Positions 37,959-49,311 are shown, numbered from the stretch's first letter. The stretch: DNA of 64,000 nt from Rapana venosa (GCA_028751875.1 CM054155.1:52929548-52993547); one strand, 5' to 3'. Notes: generated by a model not told the origin, from the sequence alone. Made by a program: numbers and translations.

Positions 37959-38047
37959 CTATTTCTTCAACACTGCAATGCCCAGGGAGACCAGACCACC
38001 CAGCACCACCGCTGCACCCCCCACGATGGCCATCCCGACCAGCCCGT
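37959..38047 (-). CDS. FIS1: FIS1 terminal coding exon, distal alternative (tail anchor B)
   Basis: On the minus strand an acceptor (GTGTGTGTGCAG) precedes a phase-1 exon. Completed by the last G of the upstream exon, it encodes DGLVGMAIVGGAAVVLGGLV followed by SLGIAVLKK and stop. It closely resembles the family's C-terminal tail: a glycine-rich transmembrane anchor in the outer mitochondrial membrane, then a short basic end. It is a paralogous alternative to the exon at 47,173-47,264, with the same phase and start. The C-terminus carries two lysines instead of three. No clear polyadenylation signal was seen in the 0.5 kb before the gap. Expression is not proven; it could be a decaying exon copy, but the frame, splice site and stop are intact. 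Confidence 0.85.
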
Positions 38048-38120
38048 CTGCACACACACACACCACACAATTATCACAACCCCCTCCATGAATTTAACAC
38101 TGACAAGTTTAACAATGAAG

Positions 38121-38545
38121 CAAGGAGGGTGACTGGATGGTTAAGATGTTTGCCTGCCAACAAGCAAACCATGAGGTTCTGAGTTTGATTCCCAGCCTTG
38201 CCCTTTCTTTCCAGTTTGACCAACAAACAAACAAAATCAAAATGAATGTCAAAGTCCTTTGAATGAAACACTATAAACTGAGGCACCATGTGAGAACATA
38301 TGCAAAACATCTTGCGCCCACGTTAAAAACCCATCACGCCTTTCAGAAGAGCAGGCCATAGTATGCCAGCAGGAACAGATGATAGAAAAAACCAGCATGC
38401 ACACAGGTGTCATGTTTAGACACCATCCCTGAAGTTGCAATGCGGTTACCTAAATGGTTGAGGTTGGGGAGCTGGTGGTGGAACGGTTGCACATGCATAA
38501 ATCTCACCATTGGTGAATCTCTGAGCTCTAGCCATGGAACAAATA
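38121..38545 (+). mobile_element. tRNA-derived SINE with extended body
   Basis: The head GACTGGATGGTTAAGATG resembles a pol III A box, and GAGTTTGATTCCC near 38,180 a B box. The body matches copies at 42.1, 45.3, 47.5, 48.2 and 52.9 kb (TGTCAAAGTCCTT, ACTATAAACTGAGGC, GAACAGATGA). It lies in the FIS1 intron, opposite to the gene. Confidence 0.75.
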
Positions 38546-38699
38546 AAAGATGCAAAATGCACATGCATGGCTATTCTACGACATGCTCATTACTACATGC
38601 AGGTCATGCACAGACAGGTCTTCAAGCTCACAACATAGTCAGGTACACAGAGAAAACATAATTTAGTTGGTTATATATCAAAGAAAACAAAGTAACTGT

Positions 38700-38840
38700 C
38701 GGGCTTGAAATGCCATTCATCCCCAAAGTCAAAATGCGGCTATCTTAATGGTGGGCAGAAAGTGATCGCATACAGGCAAAATCTCACCAGTGGTAAACAC
38801 TCTCAGTGACTCTGTTTCTAGCTGAAGAGCAGAAATAAAG
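38700..38840 (+). mobile_element. SINE body fragment
   Basis: Matches the 3' body of the family (ATGCGGCTA..TTAATGGTGGG, AATCTCACCAGTGGT) without the tRNA-like head. Confidence 0.55.
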
Positions 38841-38911
38841 AGCTTTTTCTTTTAACAAAGAAAAAACTGTTGGTTGTAAATGTCATTCAACAAAGAAGAT
38901 AACACTGTTTA

Positions 38912-40585
38912 CAGGGTTCATACAGACTTGGTGGAAAGAAAATTAGGGCCTTTTTAGGGCTTTTTAAGGGCCTTTAAATCTAAATTTAGGGCCTAGCCAC
39001 GGGGTATCAAAACTATAAGTTATTAAGTATCAACCTGCGTACACGTTCTTTTGATAAACTAATCTCGAACTCGTATGAGCAAAGACTCCTACTCTAAAAC
39101 TGCATGATGGATATTGACAGAAATTCAAGTAGAATGAGTTCAGTCATGGATATTTATTTATTTTTTATTTATTTATTTATACCACTTTAAGTCACGAGAT
39201 TTCTCTGCGTGAAATTCGGGCTGCTCTCCCCGGGGAGAGCACGTCGCCACAAGAGCAGCGCCACCCACAATGAATTAAAATCCTCACACAGTACAACTTC
39301 AAGTCATGGTGTGATGAAAGTCTCCATTGTCTTGACATACCAAGCACGGTGAAAACTGAAACAAGTTTGTCTGATTTTAAGATGTTTTTAACAAACTAGC
39401 AAAGTGAACATGACACTATCCCTCAAACTTCATCTAATGTGAATGTCTCCTTGCCTTACCAAAGACCATTACCTGGTACTAAACTGGTATAATACCCTCA
39501 CAATGCCTCTTTCAAATTCTGCTCCTCTATTTCAATCTCACACATGCGTGCATGCAGGCATTCACATGTACACACACACGTGCGCGTGCACATGCAAGAG
39601 AGAGAGAAGGAGAGAGAGAGAGAGAGAGAGAGACACGCTGCTGGACACAAGTTCTCTTCACTATGAATATATATATATATGTCCATGTCCCGTATCGTCA
39701 ATGCAGACTGAGTAGTAGGCCTAACATTGGCTTGAAAAGGATGCCCACCCCCTCTCCACAAAGTAGTTTTTTGTTTTTTTAAATAATAAAGCAAGACTCA
39801 TAGGATCAGCTGCGAATTTCAAAGTAAAGTTAACTGAACCAACCACTTCAAGAGGTGGAAAATATGCAAAGTGCTGGCATTTCTGACTTGCCTTATGTCA
39901 TTATGAACTGGATTCATTTCTGCGTGCGTTCTGCCGGAAATCTGGTAATCTCCTCAAATAAACAGATTTGGCTACAGGTCTCATTGTTTTCCCATTCTGA
40001 AACCTAACTGTTACACTGACTGCCATTTTGTAAACTGTACTCATGCACACAGGAGAAATAGGCCTATAGCCATTCACACACAGCTGTGCTAAAATTGAAA
40101 AGTCTCGTACAGAAGGACTGTAGCACAGTAAACAGAATACTGGTATTTTTTTTACTCATGATTGCAGTTCCATAGTTTAACATCATTTTCTGAACAAATT
40201 ACGGACATACTGTAGGGGGTAGGTGGTCCTGCGCATGTAAAAAATGATTAGTGAAAACAAAGTGATCACGCGCTTCCAATGGAGGTAAATTACCTGCCTT
40301 GGCAAAACAGACGGGGCAACATGAATAGCAAACGACAGGCATTCTATCGGCGATATCATGATCTTCGGACTCACTTCTTGCTTTCGTTTCTCATAAGTTT
40401 TATTTTGAATATTTGTTTATTCTACATTTCAACAGAAACTCTCACTCATGATTCCCATTTTTAGGGCTTTTTAGGGCCTCCAGGTCTGTAGGTCTCATTT
40501 TTAGGGCTTTTTAGGGGCCTTAAATGGGCTCTTAAAAAATCCTTTTAGGGCCTTTTAGGGCTTTTTAAGATTTGTACGAACCCTG
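38912..40585. mobile_element. Non-autonomous hAT-like DNA transposon
   Basis: The left end reads CAGGGTTCATACAGACTT and the right end, reverse-complemented, reads CAGGGTTCGTACAAATCTT, giving imperfect terminal inverted repeats. GTTTA flanks both ends (38,907-38,911 and 40,586-40,590) as a probable 5-bp target duplication. Just inside each end are arrays of TTTAGGGCC/TTTAGGGCTTTT motifs (38,940-38,995 and 40,460-40,570), plausible transposase-binding sites. No transposase frame is present. The CAGGG ends suggest the hAT superfamily; a 5-bp duplication would fit a subgroup rather than the usual 8 bp. Confidence 0.7.
39165..39290. repeat. Repeat fragment with a perfect 20-bp palindrome
   Basis: TGCTCTCCCCGGGGAGAGCA at about 39,222-39,241 is a perfect palindrome within a GC-rich block ending in AGCAGCGCCACCC. 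The block lies inside the hAT-like element. It resembles a dispersed repeat core I recall from molluscan sequence, but that recollection is uncertain. Confidence 0.4.
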
Positions 40586-40589
40586 GTTT

Positions 40590-42110
40590 AGACTTGATGT
40601 TACTTAAAAAAAATGTCTGGTCTTAACTTCACTCGCCATAGAAAGAAAATGTTCTGGTCGTGATGTCACTTAAATTTAAAAAATTTAAAAAAGGTTCCAC
40701 CTTAATGTCTCTCCTGATGCATATTAAATTGATAAATGTACTTTTTTTTTTTTTTAAGATGACAGGTAACCAGCCACCTCAGGTGGGGCAGAGGTTGGTA
40801 ATGTGGACAGTGAACCTGAGGGTCTGACAGCAAACATCTCACTCAGCAGTCTCACTCAATGACTAAGGCATCATGCTTACATAGATAAAGGTCACACATA
40901 GACTTCTGTGTACTCTGGATCATGTCCATGTATACATCTGAAAATGCCGCTAGCCTAAGGATAGGGCAGGATCTCTTCTAAAACGTGTCCTCCTGGCAGC
41001 CAAAGTCTACCCTGGGGACTGTTTGAGGAAGGGACAGACTAAGATTGAGTGTGGTTTGTGTATACATGTGCATAGGCATGCTGTGTGTGTGCATGCGTGT
41101 GTTTGTGTGTGTGTGTGTAATATTGATATCTTTTTATTTTATTCATGGATGATTGCATAAGTGTAAACACAGTGTGCCTATACAGCAGCGCTCAGTCAAA
41201 GGTTCAGGCAGAGTGCTAAAATTAGCGCGCCCTGACCTTTTTACCAGGGCCCCACACCCCTCCCATTTCTTCACCCCTCCCCTTCCCCCTCCTCACAGCA
41301 TCTCAAGCTTAGTAGCAGTACACATGCTCGCGCGGCAGGCCTAAGCCTAAGGCACAGACGGGCTAGCTAGGCCAACAGGAGACAAGCCCGCTGCATGCAT
41401 GTGTGCGGGCCCGCCCAAACCCTTAACACACACAGGCATAAGCCTAGGCTAGATTGAGACAGCAAACCCGACAAGATTTTGCCCAAATTTGAGCCCTTCA
41501 AAACTGATGAACATGTACCTAATACAACAAAAGTTGATTCAGCTTAAAAAATCAAACATTAACATTACATACCTGACTTTGCCAAAGTGAAACTTAAACA
41601 ATTTCAGGAGGAAAATTACAATCAATTTGTCACTAGCACAGAAATTATCACTCTCAATACTAAACAAAGAAGAGCTATCTGGTGAGAACATCCAATCTAT
41701 CTGTTATTTTGGTTTATAATGCCAACACAAAAGTGTTATACTTGTTCAAATTCACGTCTCCACAACAACAAGAGAACACTGCACTGAATACACCTAAATG
41801 TAGCGCTGAAGAAAATGACAAATGTATCAAAACGCACTTAAAAGTTGGAAATTAAAATCCATGTGGCCACTTTCCCCCGCTGAAACAGTGGAAAGAACGC
41901 TGCGCTATCTTGCGCTCAGCAGCAATAACAACTACAACAAAATACAACTTTCTACACCAAATCAAGATCTCATGCAGCAACCAACGCCTCAGCTCAAAAA
42001 CAATGCCCCCATGTGAATAACAAGAAGCAGGACTCCCAACACTGCTCCAGGTCTACAGCTAAAAAACAAGCATAACTGTGGGAAGGGAAACAAACTTATT
42101 CCTATGAAAG
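40590..42110. other. FIS1 intron sequence; no exon seen
   Basis: Unique-looking sequence with a TG microsatellite at 41,085-41,120 and a CT-rich stretch near 41,255-41,300. No coding exon or element boundary is recognised. Confidence 0.5.
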
Positions 42111-42117
42111 AGGGTGG

Positions 42118-42505
42118 GAGGGGGGGATAGCCCAGTGCTTAGAGTGTTGCGCTCATGATCTGACAGCCCATGATCAAGCCACCATGAAGGGGCCTGTTTT
42201 AGGGGATTTTACCCTGGAGTTCACATCAGGACTACTCCACTCCCCCCAAATATCCTTTGGATGAGACTGTAAACCAAGGAATCATGTACACATGTATGCA
42301 GAACATTTTGCTAACACATTAAAATCTTGTTGCACTTTTTGGAAGAGTAGACCATTTCTGTGCTGGTAGGAACAGATGACTTGATTTTTAAGAAATGCAT
42401 GAACACAGGTATCATGCTTAGATACTATCCTCGAAGTTGGAATGCAGCTACCTTAATGATGGGTTAAAATGGTTGCAAATATAATTTTTACCCCTCAAAA
42501 ATGGG
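42118..42505 (+). mobile_element. tRNA-derived SINE
   Basis: The head GGATAGCCCAGTGCTTAGAG is followed by the family body (TTGGATGAGACTGTAAACC, ACAGGTATCATGCTTAGA). It ends next to the 30-bp minisatellite. Confidence 0.7.
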
Positions 42506-42544
42506 TTAACACATGAACTTGATGAAGATGTATAACAGCTGAAT

Positions 42545-43075
42545 TTGGACTAAAAATGAGATATAACAGTCAAATTTGGTCTAAAATGGGATAGGACTAC
42601 CAAATTCGGTCTAAAATGGGATATGACAGCCAAATTTGGACTAAAATGGGATATGACAGCCAAATTTGAACTAAAATGGGATATAACAGCCAAATTCAGT
42701 CTAAAGTGGGATATGACAGCCAAATTTGAACTAAAATGGGATATGAGCCAAATTTGGTCTAAAATGGGATGTGACAGCCACATTTGAACTAAAATGGGAT
42801 GCGACAGCCCAATACGAGCTAAAATGGGATATAATAGCCAAATTTGGACTAAAATGGGATATGACAGCCAAATTCGGTCTAAAGTGGGATATGACAGCCA
42901 AATTTGGACTAAAATGGGATATGAGCCAAATTTGGACAACAAATGAGATATGACAGCCAGATTTGGACTAAAATGGGATATGACAGCCAAATTTGGACTA
43001 AAATGGGATATGAAAGCCAAATTTGAACTAAAAATGGTATACGACAGCCAAATTTGGACTAAAAATGGAAAACTC
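42545..43075. repeat. 30-bp minisatellite, about 17 units
   Basis: Tandem copies of a 30-base unit containing AGCCAAATTTGGACTAAAAT and GGGATATGAC. A few units are shorter by three bases. On the minus strand the array stays open for over 200 codons as a decapeptide repeat (SHFSPNLAVI). The array sits in the FIS1 intron on the gene's strand, but no flanking coding exon or splice context supports a protein. Confidence 0.9.
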
Positions 43076-43079
43076 TCAA

Positions 43080-43730
43080 CTGAAGCTGTATGAAAGGTAA
43101 ATTTTGACCCCCCCCCCCCCCCCCCCCCCACCCCCAAAAAAAAAAAGACAATATGAAGTTGTATGACAGCCAAATGTTGACAAAACATGGGATGACTAAA
43201 TCAAAATTAAAGGTCGGAAGCTGTTTAATTTCTTGAAATATAATAAAGAACTTTAAAATCTTAACAGCTAAATTAGGAGTCTGGAAATATAGGCCCATGG
43301 CCATAATTACGTTAATATAGTAACATGAACTACTATCTCACGCACACATGCATGCACGCATGCACGCACACACAGACACAAACACATATATACACCCACC
43401 CACCTACACCTACACAACCTCAACACTCCCCGTCAACGGAAACAACATGAAAGCAGATCCTGAACTCAATAAACTACAACGCCCTGCAAACCAAGCACGA
43501 GAGGAGCTGGAAAGGACATGCCATTAGTTTTCCCAGACACATCTGATGGTGTAAAGCGAACAAGAGAAAAATACTAAACAAACTACAAGTACAACAAAGT
43601 AAAAGTAAAGGTGTCCCATAACCTATAAGGTCGTTGGGAAGTAAGGTGTCAAGAGACTTCACTTCTCTAGGGGCCAGCATATTGAGGGCGGCGCCCACAG
43701 TGTTGATTTTAGAATTTCAAAATAAGGGGC
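43080..43730. other. Intron sequence with poly-C tract
   Basis: A poly-C run at about 43,109-43,130 and short CA repeats near 43,340-43,390. No gene is recognised. Confidence 0.5.
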
Positions 43731-43734
43731 CCAC

Positions 43735-44945
43735 TCACTCAGTCCCATGTCCCAAGGGACATAGGGGGGACATGAGAGAAGACGCAACAGAGATCTTTTT
43801 CCATGCTTCACGATCCTGTGTGGCTAGTAGAAGGTGTTGCAGGGGTTGGGCGGTCCAGTCTTTGATGTTGTCAACCTATGATTTCTTTTGGCGGCCTCTT
43901 CTTCTCTTGCCTTCAACCGTTCCCTGCAAGATGGTTTTTGCTAAGGTGTTGTGTCTTGTGGTGTGACAAAACCACATCATGTTTTCCCTCTTTATGGTGG
44001 AAGCAGAGGTTTCTTGGGGGCCACACGCTTTTTGATTTCTTCTTTCGCATAGTTGTTGGTCTTGTGTTCTTTGTATATTTTGAGAGTCTTCTGTGGCACT
44101 TGTTCTCGAATGCTTGATTCTCCTCTCTACTCTGCTGACAGAGTCCATGATTCACAGCCACATGGGAGGATAATATCATGAGGATTTGTAGAGGTGATAT
44201 GTGCAGAAGCTGATGTGTTGCTTCTGATGATCCTCTCGAGTCTTGCTAGAGCAGATGTCTGTTGCAAATGCAGCTTTCACTTCATGTTTGATGTCCATCT
44301 TTTGTTAGGATGGAGCTTAAGTATTTGAATTGTGTTCACCTCTTCCAGTATTTCTCCATTCATCTTTATTTCCGCTGTCATAACTTGCGCTGTTGACCAT
44401 GACATTGATTCTCTGTACTGACCCTCCATGCCGTATGCGCTCAACTCGATCTGATAGACTATCTTGAGTTTTGCAGTTTCTTGTTTGCTGCTGCCCATGA
44501 GGTCAATGTCATCTGCAAATCTAGGTTGCAAAGGGTCTCCACCAATGAGATGGAAGTGTGTGGGTTTTGCAGTGTCTCTGTCATGATGTTTTCGAGGAAG
44601 AGGTTAAGAGTACAGGTGAGAGAAGGCAGCCCTGATGGACCCCAACCGTGGTCTTGAAGAACTCGCCCATGTGATTGTTCATGAAAACTGCACTTCTTGC
44701 ATTCTCGTACATGCCTTGATGTCTCAATGAGGCAGTTGTCAATGTTTAAGTGCCCTGAGTACTTGCCAGAGGCCGTCATGCCATACCCTGTCAAAGGCCT
44801 TTTTGAAGTCTATGCAATTGTGATACAAGTCTTTTTGGTGTTGGAGATGTTTCTCTATCAGAATTCTCAGATTGAAAATTTGTTCCATTGTGCTGTGTTT
44901 TGGTCTAAAGCCGGCTTGTTCTTCTACCAGGAGTTTTTCCGCCCA
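43735..44945 (-). mobile_element. RTE-like LINE fragment (minus strand)
   Basis: Minus-strand pieces, in order: EEQAGFRPKHSTMEQIFNLR and KKAFDRVWHDGLWQVLRAL (about 44,760-44,930), a middle RT piece, RFADDIDLMGSS with catalytic aspartates near 44,510, a thumb, then TILQGTVEGKRRRGRQKK near 43,880-43,930 and VDNIKDWT with QDREAWKK to about 43,770. The basic RRRGRQKK segment and tail resemble RTE-type ORF2. It is 5'-truncated at a poly-C/GGG junction near 44,940-45,000 and frameshifted several times. Confidence 0.75.
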
Positions 44946-45169
44946 AGGGCCCCCTAAAATTAAAAAAAAGGGGGCATTGCCCCCCCCCCCCCCCCCCCTC
45001 CCTTCATACAATAGGGGACAAGTAATATTTGCTTACAGTACCCTTAGTACTCTCAGTTTCTGCTATTTTTTCAAGGAAGAGAAAAAAATCAAACAGGGAG
45101 ATACCTAAGCAGAAAGGATTACATATTCACCTTAAGTGTTGCAGTTAATCTGTCATTTGTGACACAGGG

Positions 45170-45176
45170 GAGAGAG

Positions 45177-45215
<39 letters not shown>

Positions 45216-45842
45216 AGAGAGGAGAGAGAGAGAGAGAGAGCAGGGAGGGTGGAGGGGGGGGGGGGGGTGTCAAATTTGTATTTCCAGATAGATAGATCTA
45301 TATGAAACTAGATGTAAAAAGATGTAAAAGGAAGGACGGTGGCAGGATGGTTAAGACGTTTGTCTGCCAACAAGTAAACCGTGAGGTTCTGGGTTCGATT
45401 CCCAACCTCGCCCTTTCTTCCCAGTTTGACAAAAAAATCAAACTGAATGTCAAAGTCCTTCAGATAAGACTATAAACTGAGGCCCCGTGTGCGAACGCAT
45501 GCGGAACATCTTGCGCACATGTTAAATCCTGTTCCGCTTTTCGAAAGAGTAGGCCATTGTGTGCCGGTGGGAACAGATGACAAATTAAAAAAAACAACAG
45601 CATACACATGCATTTTTAAAAAAAATCTGAGCACTTTGATTTGTTGCTTTACAAGATTCAGCGCTATATAAATTCCATACAATATTAATTTATTATTATT
45701 ATTATTATTAAAAGCCAATATCAAAGACTTTTTCTTGCCTAGATGATACACTGAGAGAGAGAGAGAGAGGCCCCCCCCCCCCCCCCCCCCCCCCCCCAGA
45801 GAGAGACAGACAGATTGTTTTGAGAGAGAGAATGGAATAAAT

Positions 45843-45912
<70 letters not shown>

Positions 45913-46051
45913 GCCAACTGAATTTCCCATACTCAGAGAGATAGATCTAGGTCTAGATCTAGATAAGCTAAAGCCAATGTCAAAGTCTTGCACCCCCCCC
46001 CCCCCCCCCCCCTCCAAGATCGCACATTGAGAGAGAGAGAGAGAGAGGAGA

Positions 46052-46089
<38 letters not shown>

Positions 46090-46175
46090 AAATTTGTATT
46101 AATACATTCACAGAGATCTAGATCTACATAAGTTAAAACCAATATCAAAGTCTTGTTTCATCCCCACCCCAAGAT
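45170..46175. repeat. GA-rich satellite, three or four units, one split by a SINE
   Basis: GA arrays alternate with a conserved spacer: AAATTTGTATT.., GATCTAGATCTA.., then AGCCAATATCAAAGTCTTG. and poly-C. Spacer copies are visible near 45,270-45,330 with 45,710-45,750, 45,912-46,015 and 46,088-46,165. Serine-leucine open frames are GA translations. Confidence 0.75.
45331..45708 (+). mobile_element. tRNA-derived SINE, intact ends
   Basis: Starts GAAGGACGGTGGCAGGATGG with an A-box-like TGGTTAAGACG. A perfect B box GGTTCGATTCC lies at 45,392-45,402, and the 3' end has AGCGCTATATAAATTCC and an ATT-repeat tail. TAAAAG flanks it on both sides (45,325-45,330 and 45,709-45,714), consistent with a target duplication. 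It interrupts a unit of the GA-rich satellite. Confidence 0.85.
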
Positions 46176-46734
46176 GTTCTGTAATTGGCGAGATCTCCTT
46201 CAGTGACTGCATCCTTCTTTCCATTATTTGATACACAGCCCATACATAGCCTTCCACATGCCATGTTCACTGTTCTCAATCCAGGGCTACTTGTCTCGCC
46301 AGATCTACCAGCTGTGTCTGCTGTCTCCTCAACAATCTCTGTCCTAGTCATTTATTTCTGGAGTAGAGGGCTTCTTGGAAGATGACTTAAACAAAGAGGA
46401 CAACAGAGCAGGACCAGAGGGCTTTGTTATGAAGGTGGGGACTAATCAGAAAATCTACACCCCCCCCCCCCCCCCCCAGGGTAGCCTACCAACATAATGA
46501 TGCTGCAGGAACTGACAAGGACGAACTACAGTTTCTGTGATTGGTCAAAAGTGAGGCGCTTAGCCAACCAGAAGCATCAGGAGAACTTGGGGGGGGGGAG
46601 TATAATTTTAGAGATGATTAAAACGGCAGTTGCAAGAGCACATTGTTTGTTCAAAAACGCGCTGTCCAGGATTTTCTGGCATCTGGTAGGGCGCACTGCC
46701 CACATGGTTTTGCGGAAATTTTGAGAAAAATGCA
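46176..46734. other. FIS1 intron stretch; no supported gene
   Basis: A clean minus-strand open frame (46,145-46,351) begins in this block and a poly-C tract lies at about 46,461-46,478. Neither has recognisable protein similarity or splice context. Confidence 0.4.
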
Positions 46735-46965
46735 GGAATCCTGCACTCTAGAATCAATACTGCGCCCATCTCCTCTCCCTCGCTGCTTTACCTTCCTTAA
46801 CCCTAAAGAAGGCAGGTACCCATTTACAGCTGGGTGAACTGGGGGACTGTCCTGAAGCCAAGGCATACAAATGGTCACCCATCCAACCGGTAACCACACT
46901 CGACGCTGCTTAAATTGGCTGGGGGAAAGCAAGTGCTCCAACCACTGAGCTATCCCACCCCTACA
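46735..46965 (-). mobile_element. tRNA-derived SINE, minus strand
   Basis: On the minus strand: GGGATAGCTCAGTGGTTGGA, a good A-box head, then a body with AAATGGGTACCTGCCTTC. It is a different SINE subfamily from the plus-strand copies around it. Confidence 0.65.
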
Positions 46966-47172
46966 AGTACAACAAGCTTAAAAAAAACCCACCCCAAAAA
47001 CCCAAACAAAATCCAAACCAAATATAAATAAACCCAGTAACTACAGGAACAAAAATCTCTACCCACGGACCAGAACCAAAAAACCTCCAGCTTTACACAG
47101 GCAACTGAGGATGGACTAGCTAGCGAGTTAGGGAAAGGTGCTCACTGCTGTCTTGTGCTACATACACACTGG

Positions 47173-47264
47173 TCACTTTTTCTTGAGGGTGGCCATGCCC
47201 AGCCCTATCAGGCCGCCCAGAGCCAAGGCTGCTCCACCCACAATGGCCATGCCCATCAACCCAT
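47173..47264 (-). CDS. FIS1: FIS1 terminal coding exon, proximal alternative (tail anchor A)
   Basis: On the minus strand an acceptor (GCTTTGTGCAG) leads into a phase-1 exon. With the last G of the exon at 51,536-51,641 it reads DGLMGMAIVGGAALALGGLI followed by GLGMATLKKK and stop. This matches the conserved FIS1 C-terminus, a single membrane anchor that places the TPR domain on the cytosolic face of mitochondria and peroxisomes, where it promotes fission through the DRP1 machinery. The exon lies 4.27 kb downstream of its partner exon. Its paralogue at 37,959-38,047 shares phase and layout. Because each copy has its own stop, use of one excludes the other. Confidence 0.93.
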
Positions 47265-47299
47265 CTGCACAAAGCAAGGCAAATCACATCTCAGTTCAG

Positions 47300-47400
47300 G
47301 GAGGGGGAGCAGGATAGCCTAGTGGTTAGAGCGTTGAGCTTGTGATCTGACGGCCCGCAGAACGCAAATCCAGCATCACTCTGTCAAGGGTCCAGGACCC
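47300..47400 (+). mobile_element. SINE head fragment
   Basis: GGATAGCCTAGTGGTTAGAG at about 47,313 is a tRNA-like A-box head. It is followed by a short, diverged body that stops before the next SINE. Confidence 0.55.
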
Positions 47401-47444
47401 TCAGTTATATTCACACCAGGAGTGGTGAGGAGGGGGGAGAGTAG

Positions 47445-47865
47445 TGGTGGTGGAGGTAGCATAGTGGTTGGAGCATTGTGCTCACCATTTGAAGGCCCGA
47501 CATCAAGCCACCACTGAGATACCCATTCAAGGGAATTTTCCCCCTGGAATTAAAATCAGTGCTGACTCCACTCCCTCAAAAGTCTTTGGATGAGACTGTA
47601 AACCGAAGCCCTGTGTGCTAACTCATGCAGAACATCTTACACACACGTTAACACCCAGTCTGTCTTTTCAATGAGTAGGTCATAAGTGTCAGCAAGAGTG
47701 GGTGACAACACAAAACACAACTAAAAAAATCACCATGCACACTGGTATTGTGTTTAGTCATCATCCTCGACGTCGGAATGCGGTTACCTTACTACTGGGT
47801 AGAAACGCCTGCATTGTACACTAAAATCTCACCACTGGTGAACCTTAGAGCTCTAGCCCAGGAAA
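47445..47865 (+). mobile_element. tRNA-derived SINE with full body
   Basis: The head GTAGCATAGTGGTTGGAGC is followed by the whole family body, including TTTGGATGAGACTGTAAACC, ATGCGGTTACCTTA and AATCTCACCACTGGTGAA. It serves as the reference for the longer body version. Confidence 0.75.
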
Positions 47866-48157
47866 AAAAAGAGAAAAAAGACCAGGAGTTTGACACTCTA
47901 CGTCTCTGGGCTACTGAACCTAAGATGCAAGATGACCCAATGAATCAAACTATCTGCACACACTAAAATACCACCATGTTTCAACACACATGCATGTTGA
48001 CAAAACCCTCTGACCAAACACAGATGATGAAATTGAGGTTAACTAAATAGTCTGTGCTGATATATTCTTACAGAACATTATAAAAAAACAACTTGACATT
48101 TAGTTTACACAAATTAACTAAAGTACGCACATTCTGTCTGATTCTGGGGAACGATTC

Positions 48158-48450
48158 TGGGGTACGGGATAGCCTAGTGGTTAGAACATTGCGTTCACAA
48201 TCTGATGACCTGGGTTCGATTCCCATTCAAGGGGATATTTTCCCCTGGAGTTAACACCAGTACCAACTCCACTCTCCCCAAAAGTCCTTTGGATGAGACT
48301 ATAAACTGTGTGCCCTGTGTGCGAACGCACGCAGAACATCTTGCGCACACGTAACTCCTGTTCTGCTTTTTGTAAGAGTAGGCCATTGTGTGCTGGTGGG
48401 AACAGATGACAGAATTTACAAAACTGCATACACATGGGGACTGGATGTAA
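48158..48450 (+). mobile_element. tRNA-derived SINE
   Basis: Head GGGATAGCCTAGTGGTTAGA and a perfect B box GGTTCGATTCC at 48,213-48,223. The body matches the 45.3 kb copy up to GAACAGATGACAG. Confidence 0.8.
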
Positions 48451-48681
48451 AAATGCACATTAGTGCTTATTATATTATCCTCAAAATAAAATGGAAAAAA
48501 ACAAAACATAATTTTATACAAATGACTTTAGGGGCTGATTTAAAATAATAAAAAAAGGAAGACACCCACAATAAACAGACTATGCAAGTCACTTTGAGAA
48601 TGACAGTCCTGACTAGTGACAGAATAACAAAATTCAGGAAGTTTTATTTCAGCAACACCAAACAAACAAAAAAACAGTCCA

Positions 48682-48835
48682 AATCATCATCATCATCATC
48701 ATCACTGTCATCATCATCCATCACTATCATCATCATCATTCATCACTATCATCATCATCATCATCATCACCACTATCAAAGTATCATCATCCATCACTAT
48801 CATCATCATCATCCATCACTATCATCAAGTCAAAA
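48682..48835. repeat. TCA trinucleotide microsatellite
   Basis: Imperfect (ATC)n with CCATCACT interruptions at regular spacing. A frame of serines and histidines through it is not a gene. Confidence 0.9.
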
Positions 48836-49009
48836 ACACTTAAATCATCCCATGAAGGGCAATTACAATACTGACAGGCAGATTGATACAAATCAAAATC
48901 TCAAAAGACAAAAAAAAAAAGCTACATTTCAATTTTCAAAAAACCCCACTAAAACATTCCAAAATGACTTCAAATAAAAATGTTACAAACACACACACAC
49001 ACACAAACA

Positions 49010-49300
49010 CACATGCGTGATCCATTCTGCTCTCAGTGTGATGGCCAACAAATTGAAGATGTTTGTCATTTTTTACTTGTATGCCCAAAATATGCTGTAT
49101 TGCGAAGAAAATGTATTCCTCTGTATTATTACAGATTTCCATCGAATCTGAAAGTGCAGCTTCTTTGTATGAACACTAAACCTAGTTTGATGTTTAAAGT
49201 TGGATTATTTCTTACTAAATGTTTAGATATCAGAAGTAAGGATGTTCACCTTACATGAAAGTATATGATTAAGTGTTGTTCCTATGGGCCATATGGCCTG
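49010..49300 (+). mobile_element. LINE 3' end fragment (zinc knuckle)
   Basis: The frame 48,980-49,258 reads FCSQCDGQQIEDVCHFLLVC, a C-x2-C-x9-H-x4-C knuckle like the C-termini of LINE B and D. It is followed by a short non-coding end and a mixed CA/CG microsatellite from about 49,312. The fragment is also preceded by a CA tract. Confidence 0.6.
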
Positions 49301-49311
49301 CAAAAACTGTT

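Noticed and set aside
39552..39794. Open frames with CACA and GAGA reads inside the hAT-like element
   Set aside because: Microsatellite translations; no transposase motif.
42545..43075. CRISPR-like regular repeats
   Set aside because: Direct head-to-tail 30-base units with no unique spacers, in a eukaryotic intron; this is a minisatellite.
45350..45402. Possible tRNA genes (A and B boxes)
   Set aside because: Heads of SINE copies; no cloverleaf closes and the same body follows each one. The same holds for 48,170-48,223.
46145..46351. Clean minus-strand frame of 68 codons as a possible FIS1 or other exon
   Set aside because: No similarity to FIS1 or other recognised protein, and no required phase or position in the gene; it may be chance or an unrecognised repeat.
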